This document shows, in pieces, positions 16,271 to 25,866 of a stretch of DNA of 56,455 bases. Both the position numbers and the translations under genes were made by a program. The notes beneath the pieces were generated by a model that had not been told where the DNA came from, did no database searches, and saw nothing but the letters and a program-made list of their open reading frames with translations. How positions within the stretch are numbered: position 1 is the first letter of the stretch; every line of letters begins with the position of its first letter. This stretch comes from an uncultured Opitutia bacterium (GTDB taxonomy: Bacteria > Verrucomicrobiota > Verrucomicrobiia > Opitutales > Opitutaceae): the NCBI GenBank assembly GCA_903881475.1, contig CAIRTK010000027.1:1-56455 (forward strand), written 5' to 3'.

Positions 16271-16888
16271 ATGCCCCAAATTGTGCCGATCGCGTCATGG
16301 CGCCGCCGCGCCACCCTCCACCACGCCCGGAACCTGCTTGGAAAGTATCTCGTGCGCGCTGGCCGGAAGCCATGCATGATCACCGACGTGGAGGCCTATG
16401 ACGGGAAACGCGATCTGGCCTCCCATGCACGGGTTGGCCGGACCCGTCGCACCGAGGTCATGTATGGCCCCGGAGGCGTCTGGTATGTCTATCTGTGCTA
16501 TGGCGTCCATGAGATGCTGAACCTGGTCGTCGGTCCGCCGGACTGGCCCGCCGCGGTGCTGATCCGCGGTTTGGAAGGTTGCACCGGACCCGGCCGGCTG
16601 ACGCGCCAGCTCGGCCTCGACCGGCGCTTCAACGGCGCGCCCGCCGCGCAAGCCGGCGGACTTTGGATCGAGGATCACGGGATCCGGGTGCCACGCGCGC
16701 TGCTGCGCCGCGGACCCCGCATTGGCGTGGCCTATGCCGGCCCGGTGTGGGCGGCGAAACCATGGCGGTTCAGCTTTGATCCCGCAGCGCTGCCGCAATG
16801 GCTTCCTGGACCTCGGCCAGCGAAATCGCGGCAAGATCCGGGCCGTGGCGCAGCACGCGCCCGGCGGGTTCCGGCGGCGCCCAGATGA
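16271..16888 (+). CDS. 3-methyladenine DNA glycosylase, AAG/MPG family
   Basis: 205 residues from ATG 16271. Excises alkylated and deaminated purines from DNA. Family motifs: NLLGKYLVRA (21-30), the catalytic-loop EAYDG (41-45), SHARVGRTRR (51-60) and YVYLCYGVHEMLNLVV (72-87), matching AAG folds rather than AlkA. Homology should end near residue 177 (RFSFDPAALPQW); the remaining 28 residues, rich in Arg/Pro/Ala, lie opposite the 3' end of the convergent glycosyltransferase gene and look like translated antisense. Confidence 0.88.
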   Translation: MPQIVPIASWRRRATLHHARNLLGKYLVRAGRKPCMITDVEAYDGKRDLASHARVGRTRRTEVMYGPGGVWYVYLCYGVHEMLNLVVGPPDWPAAVLIRGLEGCTGPGRLTRQLGLDRRFNGAPAAQAGGLWIEDHGIRVPRALLRRGPRIGVAYAGPVWAAKPWRFSFDPAALPQWLPGPRPAKSRQDPGRGAARARRVPAAPR

Positions 16889-17639
16889 GGGGATCGGTCG
16901 GGCCGAAAAGCAGGACGCCCGGGACGCCGCAGGCGGCCGCGAGATGGCTGACGCCGGAATCGTGTCCGACAAAGAGCCGGCAGCGGGCCAGCTCATCGGC
17001 CAGCGCGTCGAGCGGCAGTTGCCGCAGGTGGAGCCCCACGCCAGCGAGCAGGCCGGCGGGTTCCGCCTCGCCCAAAATCACCCGCACGTCCGCCTGCAGC
17101 TCCTGCTCTAGCCAGCGGGTCAGTGCGAGCCAGCGTTCGGCCGGCCAGTTCTTGTGCGCGGACCCGCTGCCCGGATGCAGCGCAACGCGGCGGGCTTCCG
17201 GCTGCGGGCGGCGAAGCCGATACGAGCATGATGCAGGAACGATCCCCAGCTGGCGCAGCGGCGCGCAATAATGACGGGCCGCGGGGGCCACGAGCGGCAG
17301 CGCACTCGCGGTCAGGAAGGTTTGGCCCGGGCGGAGTGGAAATCGCCGGGCCAGCTCCTGCGCCGGGTCGGGCCAGAAATTAAGGATGAGATCAAACTCG
17401 CCGAGCCACTGCGCCAGAGCTGGCGGCAGGGGCGCGTCGCCATACAGGGCCGCCCAGCGGGCCTCATGCTGGGAATACGCCGTGTCGATCAACCGGGATG
17501 GCAGCGCGAGGGAAGCGGCGGTGAGGTTGCCGGCCAGCTCGATGCGCGCCCCGGGCCAGTGCCGGCGCAGCAGGGCGAGCGCGGGCAGGGTCACGATGAA
17601 GTCGCCGAGGGCGCCGCCCCTAAGGACCAGGATTCGCAT
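16770..17639 (-). CDS. Glycosyltransferase family 9 (heptosyltransferase-like)
   Basis: 289 residues from ATG 17639. N-terminal RILVLRGGALGDFIVTLPAL is the family 9 start with its conserved Asp, and the C-terminal nucleotide-sugar site shows ALHPGSGSAHKNWPAERW and VGHDSGVSHLAAACGVP. Members add heptose or related sugars to lipopolysaccharide at the inner membrane. The ATG lies 20 bases inside the preceding DUF3108 gene, so the two are coupled. Its last 119 bases overlap the convergent glycosylase gene. Confidence 0.85.
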   Translation of the reverse strand: MRILVLRGGALGDFIVTLPALALLRRHWPGARIELAGNLTAASLALPSRLIDTAYSQHEARWAALYGDAPLPPALAQWLGEFDLILNFWPDPAQELARRFPLRPGQTFLTASALPLVAPAARHYCAPLRQLGIVPASCSYRLRRPQPEARRVALHPGSGSAHKNWPAERWLALTRWLEQELQADVRVILGEAEPAGLLAGVGLHLRQLPLDALADELARCRLFVGHDSGVSHLAAACGVPGVLLFGPTDPLIWAPPEPAGRVLRHGPDLAAISLAEVQEAIAAALRDQS

Positions 17640-18396
17640 TCGCCGGCGGCGGGGGCGTGTAGCTCGTGAGGGTGGAGACCCCGACGCCAAACTTGAACTC
17701 CACCTCGAATTTCACCGGCAGGTGCTGTCCATCCTGCGAGATCCAGACGCGGACATTCGAGCCGCGCTTGAACATGCCCTTGGGCGCCGTCTTCTCCATC
17801 CGGGGCTCGAGCACGAGCGCATCAAAGCTGCCGATGGGGGTGCGGACATTCTCATACCGGAGCGCGTGAAACGTCAGCTCGTAGGGCTCCTCCTCGAACA
17901 TCACCAGCACATCGCGTTGCTCCCCGGGTTTCATGGTCCAGGTGCGGGTCTGCACCAGGCAGGTGATAAGATCCATGGGCTCGCCGGCCGGCAGCGTGAC
18001 CACCTGGTTCTTCTCCGGATGGATCAGGTCGCGGTAATCGGCCGTGCCATTGCCGTAATCCACCGCGAGCATGGTGTCCGTCGGCTTTTTGCCGGCGGCG
18101 CTCCGCTCGGTGTGCACCACCATTTTCCCGGTGTGGTTGCTGAAGACGGACTCGGCCTGCGCGTCAAAGGGGAACAGCCCCCGCAGGAATCCCCGGGTCG
18201 AGGTGGTGGTCACGACCACGGTGCACGGCTGCTGGTCATTCCGCTCGGTGCGGGCGGTGATCCGGATCTCGCCGGCGCTGGGAAACACGCCCCAGCTCAC
18301 GCGGTAGGCCAGCGCCTCCCCAGGGCTGAGGGCAATCTGGCTGATCGCCAGGGCCCGCGACACGCCGAGAAGACAGAATAGGAGGAAATAACGCAT
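17620..18396 (-). CDS. DUF3108 domain protein, secreted
   Basis: 258 residues with a cleavable signal peptide (MRYFLLFCLLGVSRALA). The mature part begins LSPGEALAYRVSWGVFPSAG, the hallmark opening of DUF3108 proteins, which are periplasmic beta-rich proteins of unclear function. The C-terminus ends in a Pro-rich tail (TPPPPANANPGP). It overlaps the glycosyltransferase start by 20 bases and lies 17 bases after the beta-CASP nuclease stop, within a five-gene minus-strand block. A role in envelope biogenesis is suggested only by the neighbour. Confidence 0.8.
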   Translation of the reverse strand: MRYFLLFCLLGVSRALAISQIALSPGEALAYRVSWGVFPSAGEIRITARTERNDQQPCTVVVTTTSTRGFLRGLFPFDAQAESVFSNHTGKMVVHTERSAAGKKPTDTMLAVDYGNGTADYRDLIHPEKNQVVTLPAGEPMDLITCLVQTRTWTMKPGEQRDVLVMFEEEPYELTFHALRYENVRTPIGSFDALVLEPRMEKTAPKGMFKRGSNVRVWISQDGQHLPVKFEVEFKFGVGVSTLTSYTPPPPANANPGP

Positions 18397-18413
18397 GGAA
18401 AGGGAGAGGAAGC

Positions 18414-19397
18414 TCAGCCGGACAGTTTGAACTCAAGCTGGTTGCCTTGGCCAATAGCAAGCGCGTCCCACCCGCGGGTACGCAGGGTCTGGGCGAATTC
18501 GCGGGCAAAGCCATGCAGAGTGAGTACACGCTTGGGCTGCACCCGTTCCACAAATGTGATGAGATCGTCGAAGCCGGCGTGGTCCGACAGCGGGAACGCC
18601 GCATCGCAGCGGAGCCGGTAGGTGGCGCCGGAATCCAGGGCCCAGCCCGTGATCGCCGCGGTGCGCCGAGCCGGAATCCGGTCGAGCAGACCCGCGCAGT
18701 GCGGCGGGCAGATCACGATATGCCCGCCGACTTCGTTGACCTCGAATTCCCGGTAGGGTGGGAACGGGACGCCCAACTGTTCGCAGATGCGGGTGAGCCG
18801 CAGTGTCTCGGAATGCAGCATCACCGGCAGGTTCGCCGGCGCCAGGGCCCGGAGGACTTCCTGGCTTTTGCCGAGGCTGTAGCAGAGCAGCACGGGCGTA
18901 ATCCCGTCGGCGACCGCCTGCCGGCAGAATTCGATGACCCGGGCGACGGTCTCAGACTCCGGCGGAAAGACGTACCGCGGCAGCCCGAACGTCGTCTCCA
19001 TGATGAGGACATCGGCATGCGGGGTCGTGCAGGGTTCGGCGGCGAGGCCGGGACGGAGCTTGAAGTCGCCGGTGTAGAGCAGTGAGCCGTACTCCGCGTG
19101 TTCGAGCAGGATCTGGCTCGATCCGACGATATGCCCGGCGGGATGCAGGGTCGCGGTGGTCCCAAAATCCAGCGCCTGCGCACGCCCGAAGGGCGGCGTG
19201 AGCTCGGCGCGGCGGCCCGGCAGGCGGGCGTGCAGCAACCGCGCGGTGGCCGCGGTGCAGAGCACCTCCTTGTGCCGGGCGATGTGGTCGCCATGCGCGT
19301 GCGAGACGAAGGATCGCTCCGCCCGGGACTGGGCATCGAGCCACCAGCCGATCTGCGGCAGCCAGACGCCCTTGCGGTGATGAATCTCCCACGCCAT
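18414..19397 (-). CDS. Metallo-beta-lactamase/beta-CASP exonuclease-like protein
   Basis: 327 residues from ATG 19397. Metal motif SHAHGDH at 32-38, then HPAGHIVGSS, YTGDFKLRPG, METTFG and a C-terminal LSDHAGFDDL, the usual order for the MBL/beta-CASP nuclease superfamily. It resembles the 'ligase-associated' DNA exonuclease type, which normally sits next to an ATP-dependent DNA ligase and a helicase; neither is in this window. It acts presumably on DNA or RNA ends in the cytoplasm. Neighbours are an AI-2E family permease upstream and a DUF3108 gene downstream. Confidence 0.82.
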   Translation of the reverse strand: MAWEIHHRKGVWLPQIGWWLDAQSRAERSFVSHAHGDHIARHKEVLCTAATARLLHARLPGRRAELTPPFGRAQALDFGTTATLHPAGHIVGSSQILLEHAEYGSLLYTGDFKLRPGLAAEPCTTPHADVLIMETTFGLPRYVFPPESETVARVIEFCRQAVADGITPVLLCYSLGKSQEVLRALAPANLPVMLHSETLRLTRICEQLGVPFPPYREFEVNEVGGHIVICPPHCAGLLDRIPARRTAAITGWALDSGATYRLRCDAAFPLSDHAGFDDLITFVERVQPKRVLTLHGFAREFAQTLRTRGWDALAIGQGNQLEFKLSG

Positions 19398-19417
19398 GCG
19401 CAACCGGGGGTGCCGGG

Positions 19418-20563
19418 TCAGGCGGGGGCGCTGAAATATTTCCGCTTGGCGAGGCGCCAGACCGTCACGAAGAAGGCGGTAAGCGGGATCGCGAAGAGCA
19501 TGCCGAGCACGCCGTTGAAGGCGGTGCCCCAGAAAAAGATCGCGACGATGATGGTCACCGGGTGAAGCCCGGTGCGTTGGCCCATGATCTTCGGCGTGAG
19601 CACCCAGCCTTCGACGGCCTGGACGAAGATCTTCACCAGCAGCACCAGGCCGACCAGCCGCCAGCCGCCCGCCGGCTGCAGGAATGCGAGCGGCAGCGTG
19701 ACCGCCAGCCCGACGATGCTGCCGAGGTATGGCACGATGTTCAGGATCCCGACGACCAGGCCGATGATCAGCCCGAACTTCAGCCCGATCAGTGTGAAAC
19801 CCGCGGCGAGCAGCACCCCCATGATCAGGCCGATGAGAATCTGCCCGCGAAAAAAGGACTCCACGATGCCCACGAATTCGCGGAGGAGAAACACGATGTC
19901 GGTCCGCACCCCGGGACTAAGAAACGGAAGATTGGGGCCGACTTTCTGGAGGGACCCGCCCCGGGCCAGCAGGAAGAAGAACAGGTAGACCGGTACGATT
20001 GCCACATGGGTGCCGAAGGTGAACAGCCCCAGGACGCCGCCGCCGGCCGCGCGCAGTGAGGGAAAGGAATGCGAGAGCATGGTCTTCAGCTCGGCGATGA
20101 GACCCTCGGCAATCTCATGCACCGTCGGATTGTCCAGCTCCCGCTGCACCAGCGCGACCCACTGCGGATAATGCTGCTCCACATAGGCGGTGCCGCTGGT
20201 CCACAGCGACGGCGCGTAGGCCGCGAAGTCGAGCAGCTGGTCGACGGCCGGCGGCAGCACGATGATGAGCGTGGCCGCGGCCAGGAGCAGGAAAATCCCG
20301 TAGAGCAGCACCACGGCGGCGGGCCGCCGCAACCGCAGCCGTTTTTCGAACAGGCCCACGATCGGCCGGAGGATCAGGGCCAGCACCCCTGCCACCGCCA
20401 GCGGCCAGAGCACGCCGGAAAAATAGCCCACGAAGCGGCTGAGCACGATGAACGCCAGCATGACCGCCGCCACGGCCGCCCCCACCGAGAGCAGCAGCAG
20501 GGTGCCGCCGATCAACCGGCGCTGGGTGGCGGAGAAGAAAGTGGGCGGGGTTTCGGCCGGCAT
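19418..20563 (-). CDS. AI-2E family transporter (PerM-like permease)
   Basis: 381 residues from ATG 20563 (MPAETPPTFFSATQRRLIGG). Eight or so membrane segments with a central soluble stretch, and the C-terminal block LNIVPYLGSIVG followed later by PKIMGQRTGLHPVTII and FGT-like AFNGVLGMLFAIPLTA, typical of this family. Members have been linked to autoinducer-2 export, Na+/H+ antiport or general envelope transport; the substrate here is not known. It overlaps nothing but is closely spaced with the genes on both sides, all on the minus strand. Confidence 0.88.
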   Translation of the reverse strand: MPAETPPTFFSATQRRLIGGTLLLLSVGAAVAAVMLAFIVLSRFVGYFSGVLWPLAVAGVLALILRPIVGLFEKRLRLRRPAAVVLLYGIFLLLAAATLIIVLPPAVDQLLDFAAYAPSLWTSGTAYVEQHYPQWVALVQRELDNPTVHEIAEGLIAELKTMLSHSFPSLRAAGGGVLGLFTFGTHVAIVPVYLFFFLLARGGSLQKVGPNLPFLSPGVRTDIVFLLREFVGIVESFFRGQILIGLIMGVLLAAGFTLIGLKFGLIIGLVVGILNIVPYLGSIVGLAVTLPLAFLQPAGGWRLVGLVLLVKIFVQAVEGWVLTPKIMGQRTGLHPVTIIVAIFFWGTAFNGVLGMLFAIPLTAFFVTVWRLAKRKYFSAPA

Positions 20564-20608
20564 CGGAGCGACCCTCGGGGAAAGCGGGACCAAGGCCAAG
20601 GAAAACCC

Positions 20609-22915
20609 TCAGCCCGCCCGGCTCCCGCGCCGGAAGCACCAGCGGGCCATGGCCGGCAGCAGCACGATGGCGCCGAGCATGTTGACCAGGAACATAAACG
20701 TCAGCAGCAGGCCCATGTCGGCCTGGAACTTCAGGTCGGAAAAAATCCAGGTGCTCACGCCAATGGCGAGGGTGAGTCCGGTGAAGACGATGGCCGTACC
20801 CGTATCCTTCAGCGCCCCGAACATCGTCGCCTCGAAATCATCCCCGGCCTTGAGGGCGCCGTGCAGCTGGGCGAAGAGGTAGATACCATAGTCGACGCCA
20901 ATACCGACACCGAGCGCGACCACGGGCAGCGTGGAGGTCTTGAGGCCGAGGCCGAGGCCGGCCATCAGGGCATAGGCGAGCCAGCTGACGATCGCGAGCG
21001 GCACCACGATGCAGAGCGTGGCGCGCATGCTGCGAAACGTCAGGAGGCAAAGCGCGATGACCGCGCCGAACACCCAGAGCAGGATGGGGGTCTGCGCCGC
21101 CTGCACGACCTCGTTGGTGGCGGCCATGACGCCGGCGTTGCCGCTGGCGAGGACAAACCGGGCCTTGGCCGAGGGATGTTCCGCGGCGAAGGCCTTCACG
21201 GCGTCGGTCACGGCGCGGAGCGTCCCGGCCTTGTGGTCGGCGAGGAAGATCATGACGGGCATCACACTGCCGTCGGCGTTAAGCAGCCCCGTCGCGGTCT
21301 CGATCGGCGAGACGGCCTGGGCGAGCGCCTGCGGGTTGCGCGGGAGAATGCGCCATTTCAGCGAGCCCTCGCTGTAGCCGGCGTTCACCAGTTTGGCCAT
21401 CGAGGCCAGCGAGATGACCGACTGCACGCCGGGCACCGTGCGGATGCGCCCTTCGAACTGGTCCATCAGGGTGACGACCTCGTAGTCCACACAGCCATTG
21501 GGCACGGTCTCGACCATCACCGAGAGGATATCCGCGCCAATGCTGAACCGGGAGGTGATCACGCGGGTATCCACGTTGTAGCGCGAGTTCGGCCGCAGCT
21601 CGGGTACCCCGGCCTGCGTGTCGCCGATGCGGACCAGCTCCGCCTTCCGGTAACCCCAGGCGCCGAGCGCAAACCAGATCACGATGATCACCAGCGAGGG
21701 CACGGGCTTCATCCCGCGGGCGAGGCGGGCCCAGAAACGATCCGTCCGGGCCCGGCGCGAGGCGACCCATTCGCCACAGGCCGCGGGCAAGTGGAGATAG
21801 GACAGCAGGATCGGCAGGAGAAAGAAATTGGTGATCACGATCACGCTGACCCCGAGGCTGGCGATGACGGCCAGTTCCCGGATGACCGGAATTTTGATCA
21901 CCAGCATGGTGAGGAAGCCGACGGTGTCAGTCAGCAGCGCGACCACGCCGGGCACGATCAGCTGCAAGAACGCGTGCCGTGCGGCCGTCGGGCCGTCGTG
22001 ACCCTGGAACATTTCGTTGCGAAACAAGCTGATCTTCTGGACGCCGTGGCTGACGCCGATGGCGAAGACCAGAAACGGCACAAGGATGGAAAACGGGTCG
22101 AGCCCGTAGCCGAGCGCGGTCAGGGCGCCGAGCTGCCACACGACCGCCACCAGCGAGCAGGCGATGGGCGCGGCGGCGAGTTTCCACCGGCCGGCGTACT
22201 GCCAGACCAGCAGGGATGTGATGAAAATGGACACGCCAAACAGCAGAAGCACCCCGCGGGCGCCGTCGCTGATATCGCCGATGACCTTGGCGAACCCGAT
22301 GATGTGGACGGAAATCGCGCCGCCGCTGTCGTGCTCGACCCGCCGGCGGATGGCCTCGAGCCCTTCGGCCACCCGCAGATAGTCGATCTTCCGTCCCGTG
22401 CGCGGATCCACCTCGAGCAACTGGGCGCTGACGAGCGCCCCCGTGAAATCCGTAGCGACCAGCTGGCCGAGTTTGCCGGACTTGATGATGTTTTCTCGCA
22501 CCTTGGCAAAGTGGGCGGGCGTCGCAGTGAAATCCGCCGGGATGACATTGCCGCCCGCAAAGCCGTCCTCGACGACCTCGATGTACCGCACGTTCGGGGT
22601 AAAAAGTGACTGGACCTGGGAGCGGTCCACCGCGGGAAGGAACGTGACCTCGTCCGTGACCTTCCGGAGCTCGGTGAAATACCCGGGCGTGAAGATATCG
22701 CCCTGCCGGGTCATGAGTGCGACGAGGACGCGGTTGGCACCGCCGAACTCGTTCTGATACTTCACAAACGTACGGATGTACGGGTGGGGTATACTGGTCG
22801 CAACCGATCCCGCGGGGGATTTGGCTGCGACGGGTTGGGGTAGTTGAGGCGGGGAGCCGCCCGGGGTTGTTCTGCGGGCACGAAACGAAGTCGCCCCAGC
22901 CAGTTCAAGAACCAA
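20609..22915 (-). CDS. RND/MMPL family exporter, apparently 5'-truncated
   Basis: Up to 768 residues (TTG at 22915). From about residue 42 ([22 protein letters not shown]) the protein matches hydrophobe/amphiphile-type RND exporters: two periplasmic domains and two blocks of membrane helices, with [19 protein letters not shown] in the first and [18 protein letters not shown] in the second. Complete family members begin with a transmembrane helix about 30 residues before this point. Here the upstream 40 codons are hydrophilic and Pro/Ala/Arg-rich, and no other frame supplies a hydrophobic helix before uvrA. The remaining reading frame is intact. The start codon is therefore uncertain. Confidence 0.75.
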   Translation of the reverse strand: MVLELAGATSFRARRTTPGGSPPQLPQPVAAKSPAGSVATSIPHPYIRTFVKYQNEFGGANRVLVALMTRQGDIFTPGYFTELRKVTDEVTFLPAVDRSQVQSLFTPNVRYIEVVEDGFAGGNVIPADFTATPAHFAKVRENIIKSGKLGQLVATDFTGALVSAQLLEVDPRTGRKIDYLRVAEGLEAIRRRVEHDSGGAISVHIIGFAKVIGDISDGARGVLLLFGVSIFITSLLVWQYAGRWKLAAAPIACSLVAVVWQLGALTALGYGLDPFSILVPFLVFAIGVSHGVQKISLFRNEMFQGHDGPTAARHAFLQLIVPGVVALLTDTVGFLTMLVIKIPVIRELAVIASLGVSVIVITNFFLLPILLSYLHLPAACGEWVASRRARTDRFWARLARGMKPVPSLVIIVIWFALGAWGYRKAELVRIGDTQAGVPELRPNSRYNVDTRVITSRFSIGADILSVMVETVPNGCVDYEVVTLMDQFEGRIRTVPGVQSVISLASMAKLVNAGYSEGSLKWRILPRNPQALAQAVSPIETATGLLNADGSVMPVMIFLADHKAGTLRAVTDAVKAFAAEHPSAKARFVLASGNAGVMAATNEVVQAAQTPILLWVFGAVIALCLLTFRSMRATLCIVVPLAIVSWLAYALMAGLGLGLKTSTLPVVALGVGIGVDYGIYLFAQLHGALKAGDDFEATMFGALKDTGTAIVFTGLTLAIGVSTWIFSDLKFQADMGLLLTFMFLVNMLGAIVLLPAMARWCFRRGSRAG

Positions 22916-22992
22916 TTCGGCCGGGCCGGACCCGGAATCGGCGGTTATCGCTTTGACGCCGCTGGAATATGCGTAACGTGCGCGTTCGACCC

Positions 22993-25866
22993 ATGCAGGC
23001 CGCCACCCACATCCACGTCAAAGGCGCACGCGAGCACAACCTCAAGAATCTCGAGCTGCGCATCCCGCGGGGCCGGCTGGTGGTCATCACGGGGCCGAGC
23101 GGCTCGGGCAAGTCCTCGCTCGCCTTCGATACGATCTATGCGGAGGGCTACCGGAAATACATGGAGTCCCTGTCGACCCAGGCGCGGCAGGTGCTGGAGC
23201 AGCTCCGCCGGCCCGACGTGGATTTCATCCACGGACTGTCGCCCGTGCTGGCCATCGAGCAGCGCACGGGCGCGGGCGGCCCGCGCAGCACGATCGCGAC
23301 GGCGACGGAAATAGCCGATTACGCCCAGCTGCTCTGGGCCATCAGCGGCGAGCAGCGTTGTCCCAAGGACGGCGGCCGGGTCATTCAGCGGTCGCTCGAC
23401 GACAATGTGCAGCGGATCCTCAGGGAATGCGCCGGCGAGCGGGTGCTGCTGCTCGCGGCGTTTATGCGCGCCAAGCCCAGCGTGCTGCGTGACGAACTGC
23501 CACGGCTGCGGCAGCGGGGATTCCAGCGGGTGCGGATCGACGGGGAAATCAAGAGCCTGGACGAGCCGAAGCTGATCCCCGCCGGCGCGGGCACCAAGGA
23601 GATGACCGTGGAGATCGTGGTGGACCGGCTCGTGGCCAGCGCCGACCAGCGGTCGCGGCTGGCCGACTCGCTGGAGCTGGCTTTTCGTGAAGGCAAGGAC
23701 CGGGTCGTGGTGCTCGCGCAGAAAAACGCCGAGTCGCCCTGGCGGGAACTGGCCCTGAGCCAGTCGTTGTCCTGCGAGGTATGCGGGGATATTTTTGAGA
23801 AGCTCACACCGCGCCATTTCTCCTTCAGCAACCGCGAGGGCGCGTGCCCGACCTGCGACGGGCTGGGGCGGAAGCTGCGGTTTGTGCCCGAGTTGATCGT
23901 GGCCGACCCGGAGAAGTCCGTGCGCGAGGGCGCGCTCAAGCCGTGGCGCATCGGCGGAAAAAACCTCATCATCAAGCACAATGCGCTCCTGAAGCAGCTG
24001 GCGGAACAACTGCCCTTCGACGCGGACGTGCCGTGGAAGGAGCTGCCCGAGGCCACCCGCAACACGATCCTGCACGGGGCGGGGGAGCGGCTCTTTGCGT
24101 TCAAGCTGCGGCGGATGCGCGAGGCGAAGGCCATGCCGTTTGCCGGCGTCATCGCCGACCTCGAGGACAGCTTCCGGCACACGGACAGCGAGGGATTCCA
24201 AGCGCGACTGACAACCTTCATGGTCGCGGGCGAATGCCCGGAGTGCCATGGCACGCGGCTGAACGCCCGGAGCGGCGCGGTGGTGCTGGGCGGACGGACC
24301 TTCCCGCAGTTCATGGAGCTGGACGTCGCCGAGGCCCATGCGTTCGCCCGGGAACTCGTCGCGGCCCATGCGGCCAACGAGGCGGTGCGCGACGTGGTGA
24401 CCGGAATCGAGCAGCGGCTTTTTTTCCTGCTGGAGACCGGACTCGGCTACCTGACGCTCGACCGCGATTATGCAACCCTGTCGGGCGGCGAAGCCCAGCG
24501 CGTGCGGTTGGCAACGCAGCTCGGCATGGGGCTGATGGGGGTCATCTATGTCCTCGATGAGCCGAGCATCGGCCTGCATCCGCACGACAACCAGAAGCTT
24601 CTCGACACCCTCGTCGCGCTCCGGGACCGCGGCAACACCGTGCTCGTCGTCGAACATGACGAGGACACGATGCGGCTGGCCGATGAATTGATCGAACTCG
24701 GACCCGAGGCGGGGGTGGAGGGCGGCCAGCTGCTGTTTCAAGGCACGCCCGAGCAGTGCATGCAATTGTCGGCGAAAGTCTCGCGCACCGGACCGTACCT
24801 GGCACGCAAGCTGGGCGTATTGAAGGACGCAAAGACCAAGGAGCCCGACGGCGCCTGGCTGACCGTGCGCGAGGCGCGGGCGAACAACCTCCGGGGCATC
24901 GATGCAAAGTTCCCCGTCGGCCTGCTGACGTGCGTCACAGGCGTCAGCGGTTCCGGCAAGAGCACGCTGGTCAACGATGTCCTGGCCGCGGCGGCCGCGC
25001 GCAAGTTGAACGGCGCCAAGACGGTGCCGGGCAAGCACCGGCACATCGAGAACCTGGATTTCTTCGAGAAGCTCGTGCAGGTGGACCAGGAACCCATCGG
25101 GCGCAGTCCGCGCTCGAATCCCGCAACCTACGTCGATCTGCTCACGCTGCTGCGCGACCTGTACGCCTCGGTGCCGCTGGCGAAGGTGCGCGGCTACAAG
25201 GCGAGCCGGTTTTCCTTCAATGTGCGCGGCGGCCGCTGCGAGCGGTGCCAGGGCGACGGCGCCATCAAGCTCGACATGCAGTTCATGGCGGACGCCTACG
25301 CGCCGTGCCCGAGCTGCGAGGGCAAGCGGTACAACCGCGAGACGCTGGAGATCCTGTTCCACGGGAAGTCCATCGCGGACGTGCTCGCGATGACGGTGCG
25401 CGAGGCCATCGCGCTGTTCCGGAACCTTCCGCGGGTGCTGGACAAGCTCGCCACGCTCGATGCCGTCGGGCTGGGCTATCTTACGCTGGGCCAGTCGGCG
25501 ACCACGCTGTCCGGCGGCGAGGCGCAGCGGCTCAAGCTCTCGCTCGAGCTGAGCAAGCGGGCGCAGGGCAGCACGCTCTACATCCTCGACGAGCCGACCA
25601 CGGGGCTGCACTGGGTGGACATCCAGAAACTCATGGACCTGCTGTTCAAGCTGCGCGACCAGGGCCACACGGTGATCGTGATCGAGCACAACCTCGACGT
25701 GATCAACATCGCGGACTGGATCATCGACCTCGGCCCGGGCGGGGGCCGCCATGGCGGCGAACTGCTCTGCGCCGGGCCGCGCAGCGCGATCGAGGCCTGC
25801 GAGCGTTCCCTCACGGGTGCGGCGTTGAAAAAATGGGCCCAGGCCGCCAAACCATCCCGTGCATGA
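22993..25866 (+). CDS. uvrA: UvrA family excinuclease ATPase
   Basis: 957 residues from ATG 22993 (an in-frame ATG at 22969 is possible). Two ABC ATPase modules: Walker [10 protein letters not shown] (34-42) and GVSGSGKST (about 650), each with an LSGGEAQR signature. Zinc modules CEVC...CPTC (about 260-285) and CERCQGDG...CPSCEG (about 750-780) are present. UvrA recognises DNA damage with UvrB. The first module departs from canonical UvrA ([12 protein letters not shown]; the early CPxCG site reads CPKDGG), so it may be a lineage-specific or paralogous UvrA. It overlaps dinB by four bases. Confidence 0.9.
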   Translation: MQAATHIHVKGAREHNLKNLELRIPRGRLVVITGPSGSGKSSLAFDTIYAEGYRKYMESLSTQARQVLEQLRRPDVDFIHGLSPVLAIEQRTGAGGPRSTIATATEIADYAQLLWAISGEQRCPKDGGRVIQRSLDDNVQRILRECAGERVLLLAAFMRAKPSVLRDELPRLRQRGFQRVRIDGEIKSLDEPKLIPAGAGTKEMTVEIVVDRLVASADQRSRLADSLELAFREGKDRVVVLAQKNAESPWRELALSQSLSCEVCGDIFEKLTPRHFSFSNREGACPTCDGLGRKLRFVPELIVADPEKSVREGALKPWRIGGKNLIIKHNALLKQLAEQLPFDADVPWKELPEATRNTILHGAGERLFAFKLRRMREAKAMPFAGVIADLEDSFRHTDSEGFQARLTTFMVAGECPECHGTRLNARSGAVVLGGRTFPQFMELDVAEAHAFARELVAAHAANEAVRDVVTGIEQRLFFLLETGLGYLTLDRDYATLSGGEAQRVRLATQLGMGLMGVIYVLDEPSIGLHPHDNQKLLDTLVALRDRGNTVLVVEHDEDTMRLADELIELGPEAGVEGGQLLFQGTPEQCMQLSAKVSRTGPYLARKLGVLKDAKTKEPDGAWLTVREARANNLRGIDAKFPVGLLTCVTGVSGSGKSTLVNDVLAAAAARKLNGAKTVPGKHRHIENLDFFEKLVQVDQEPIGRSPRSNPATYVDLLTLLRDLYASVPLAKVRGYKASRFSFNVRGGRCERCQGDGAIKLDMQFMADAYAPCPSCEGKRYNRETLEILFHGKSIADVLAMTVREAIALFRNLPRVLDKLATLDAVGLGYLTLGQSATTLSGGEAQRLKLSLELSKRAQGSTLYILDEPTTGLHWVDIQKLMDLLFKLRDQGHTVIVIEHNLDVINIADWIIDLGPGGGRHGGELLCAGPRSAIEACERSLTGAALKKWAQAAKPSRA

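Noticed and set aside
20069-22609. Open frame of 846 codons on the + strand opposite the RND exporter.
   Set aside because: Composition dominated by Asp/Gly/His/Gln repeats from antisense of a membrane protein; no motif.
22945-25752. Open frame of 935 codons on the minus strand opposite uvrA.
   Set aside because: It is low-complexity, rich in Arg/His/Gln/Leu, and mirrors uvrA codon usage; no conserved domain is visible.
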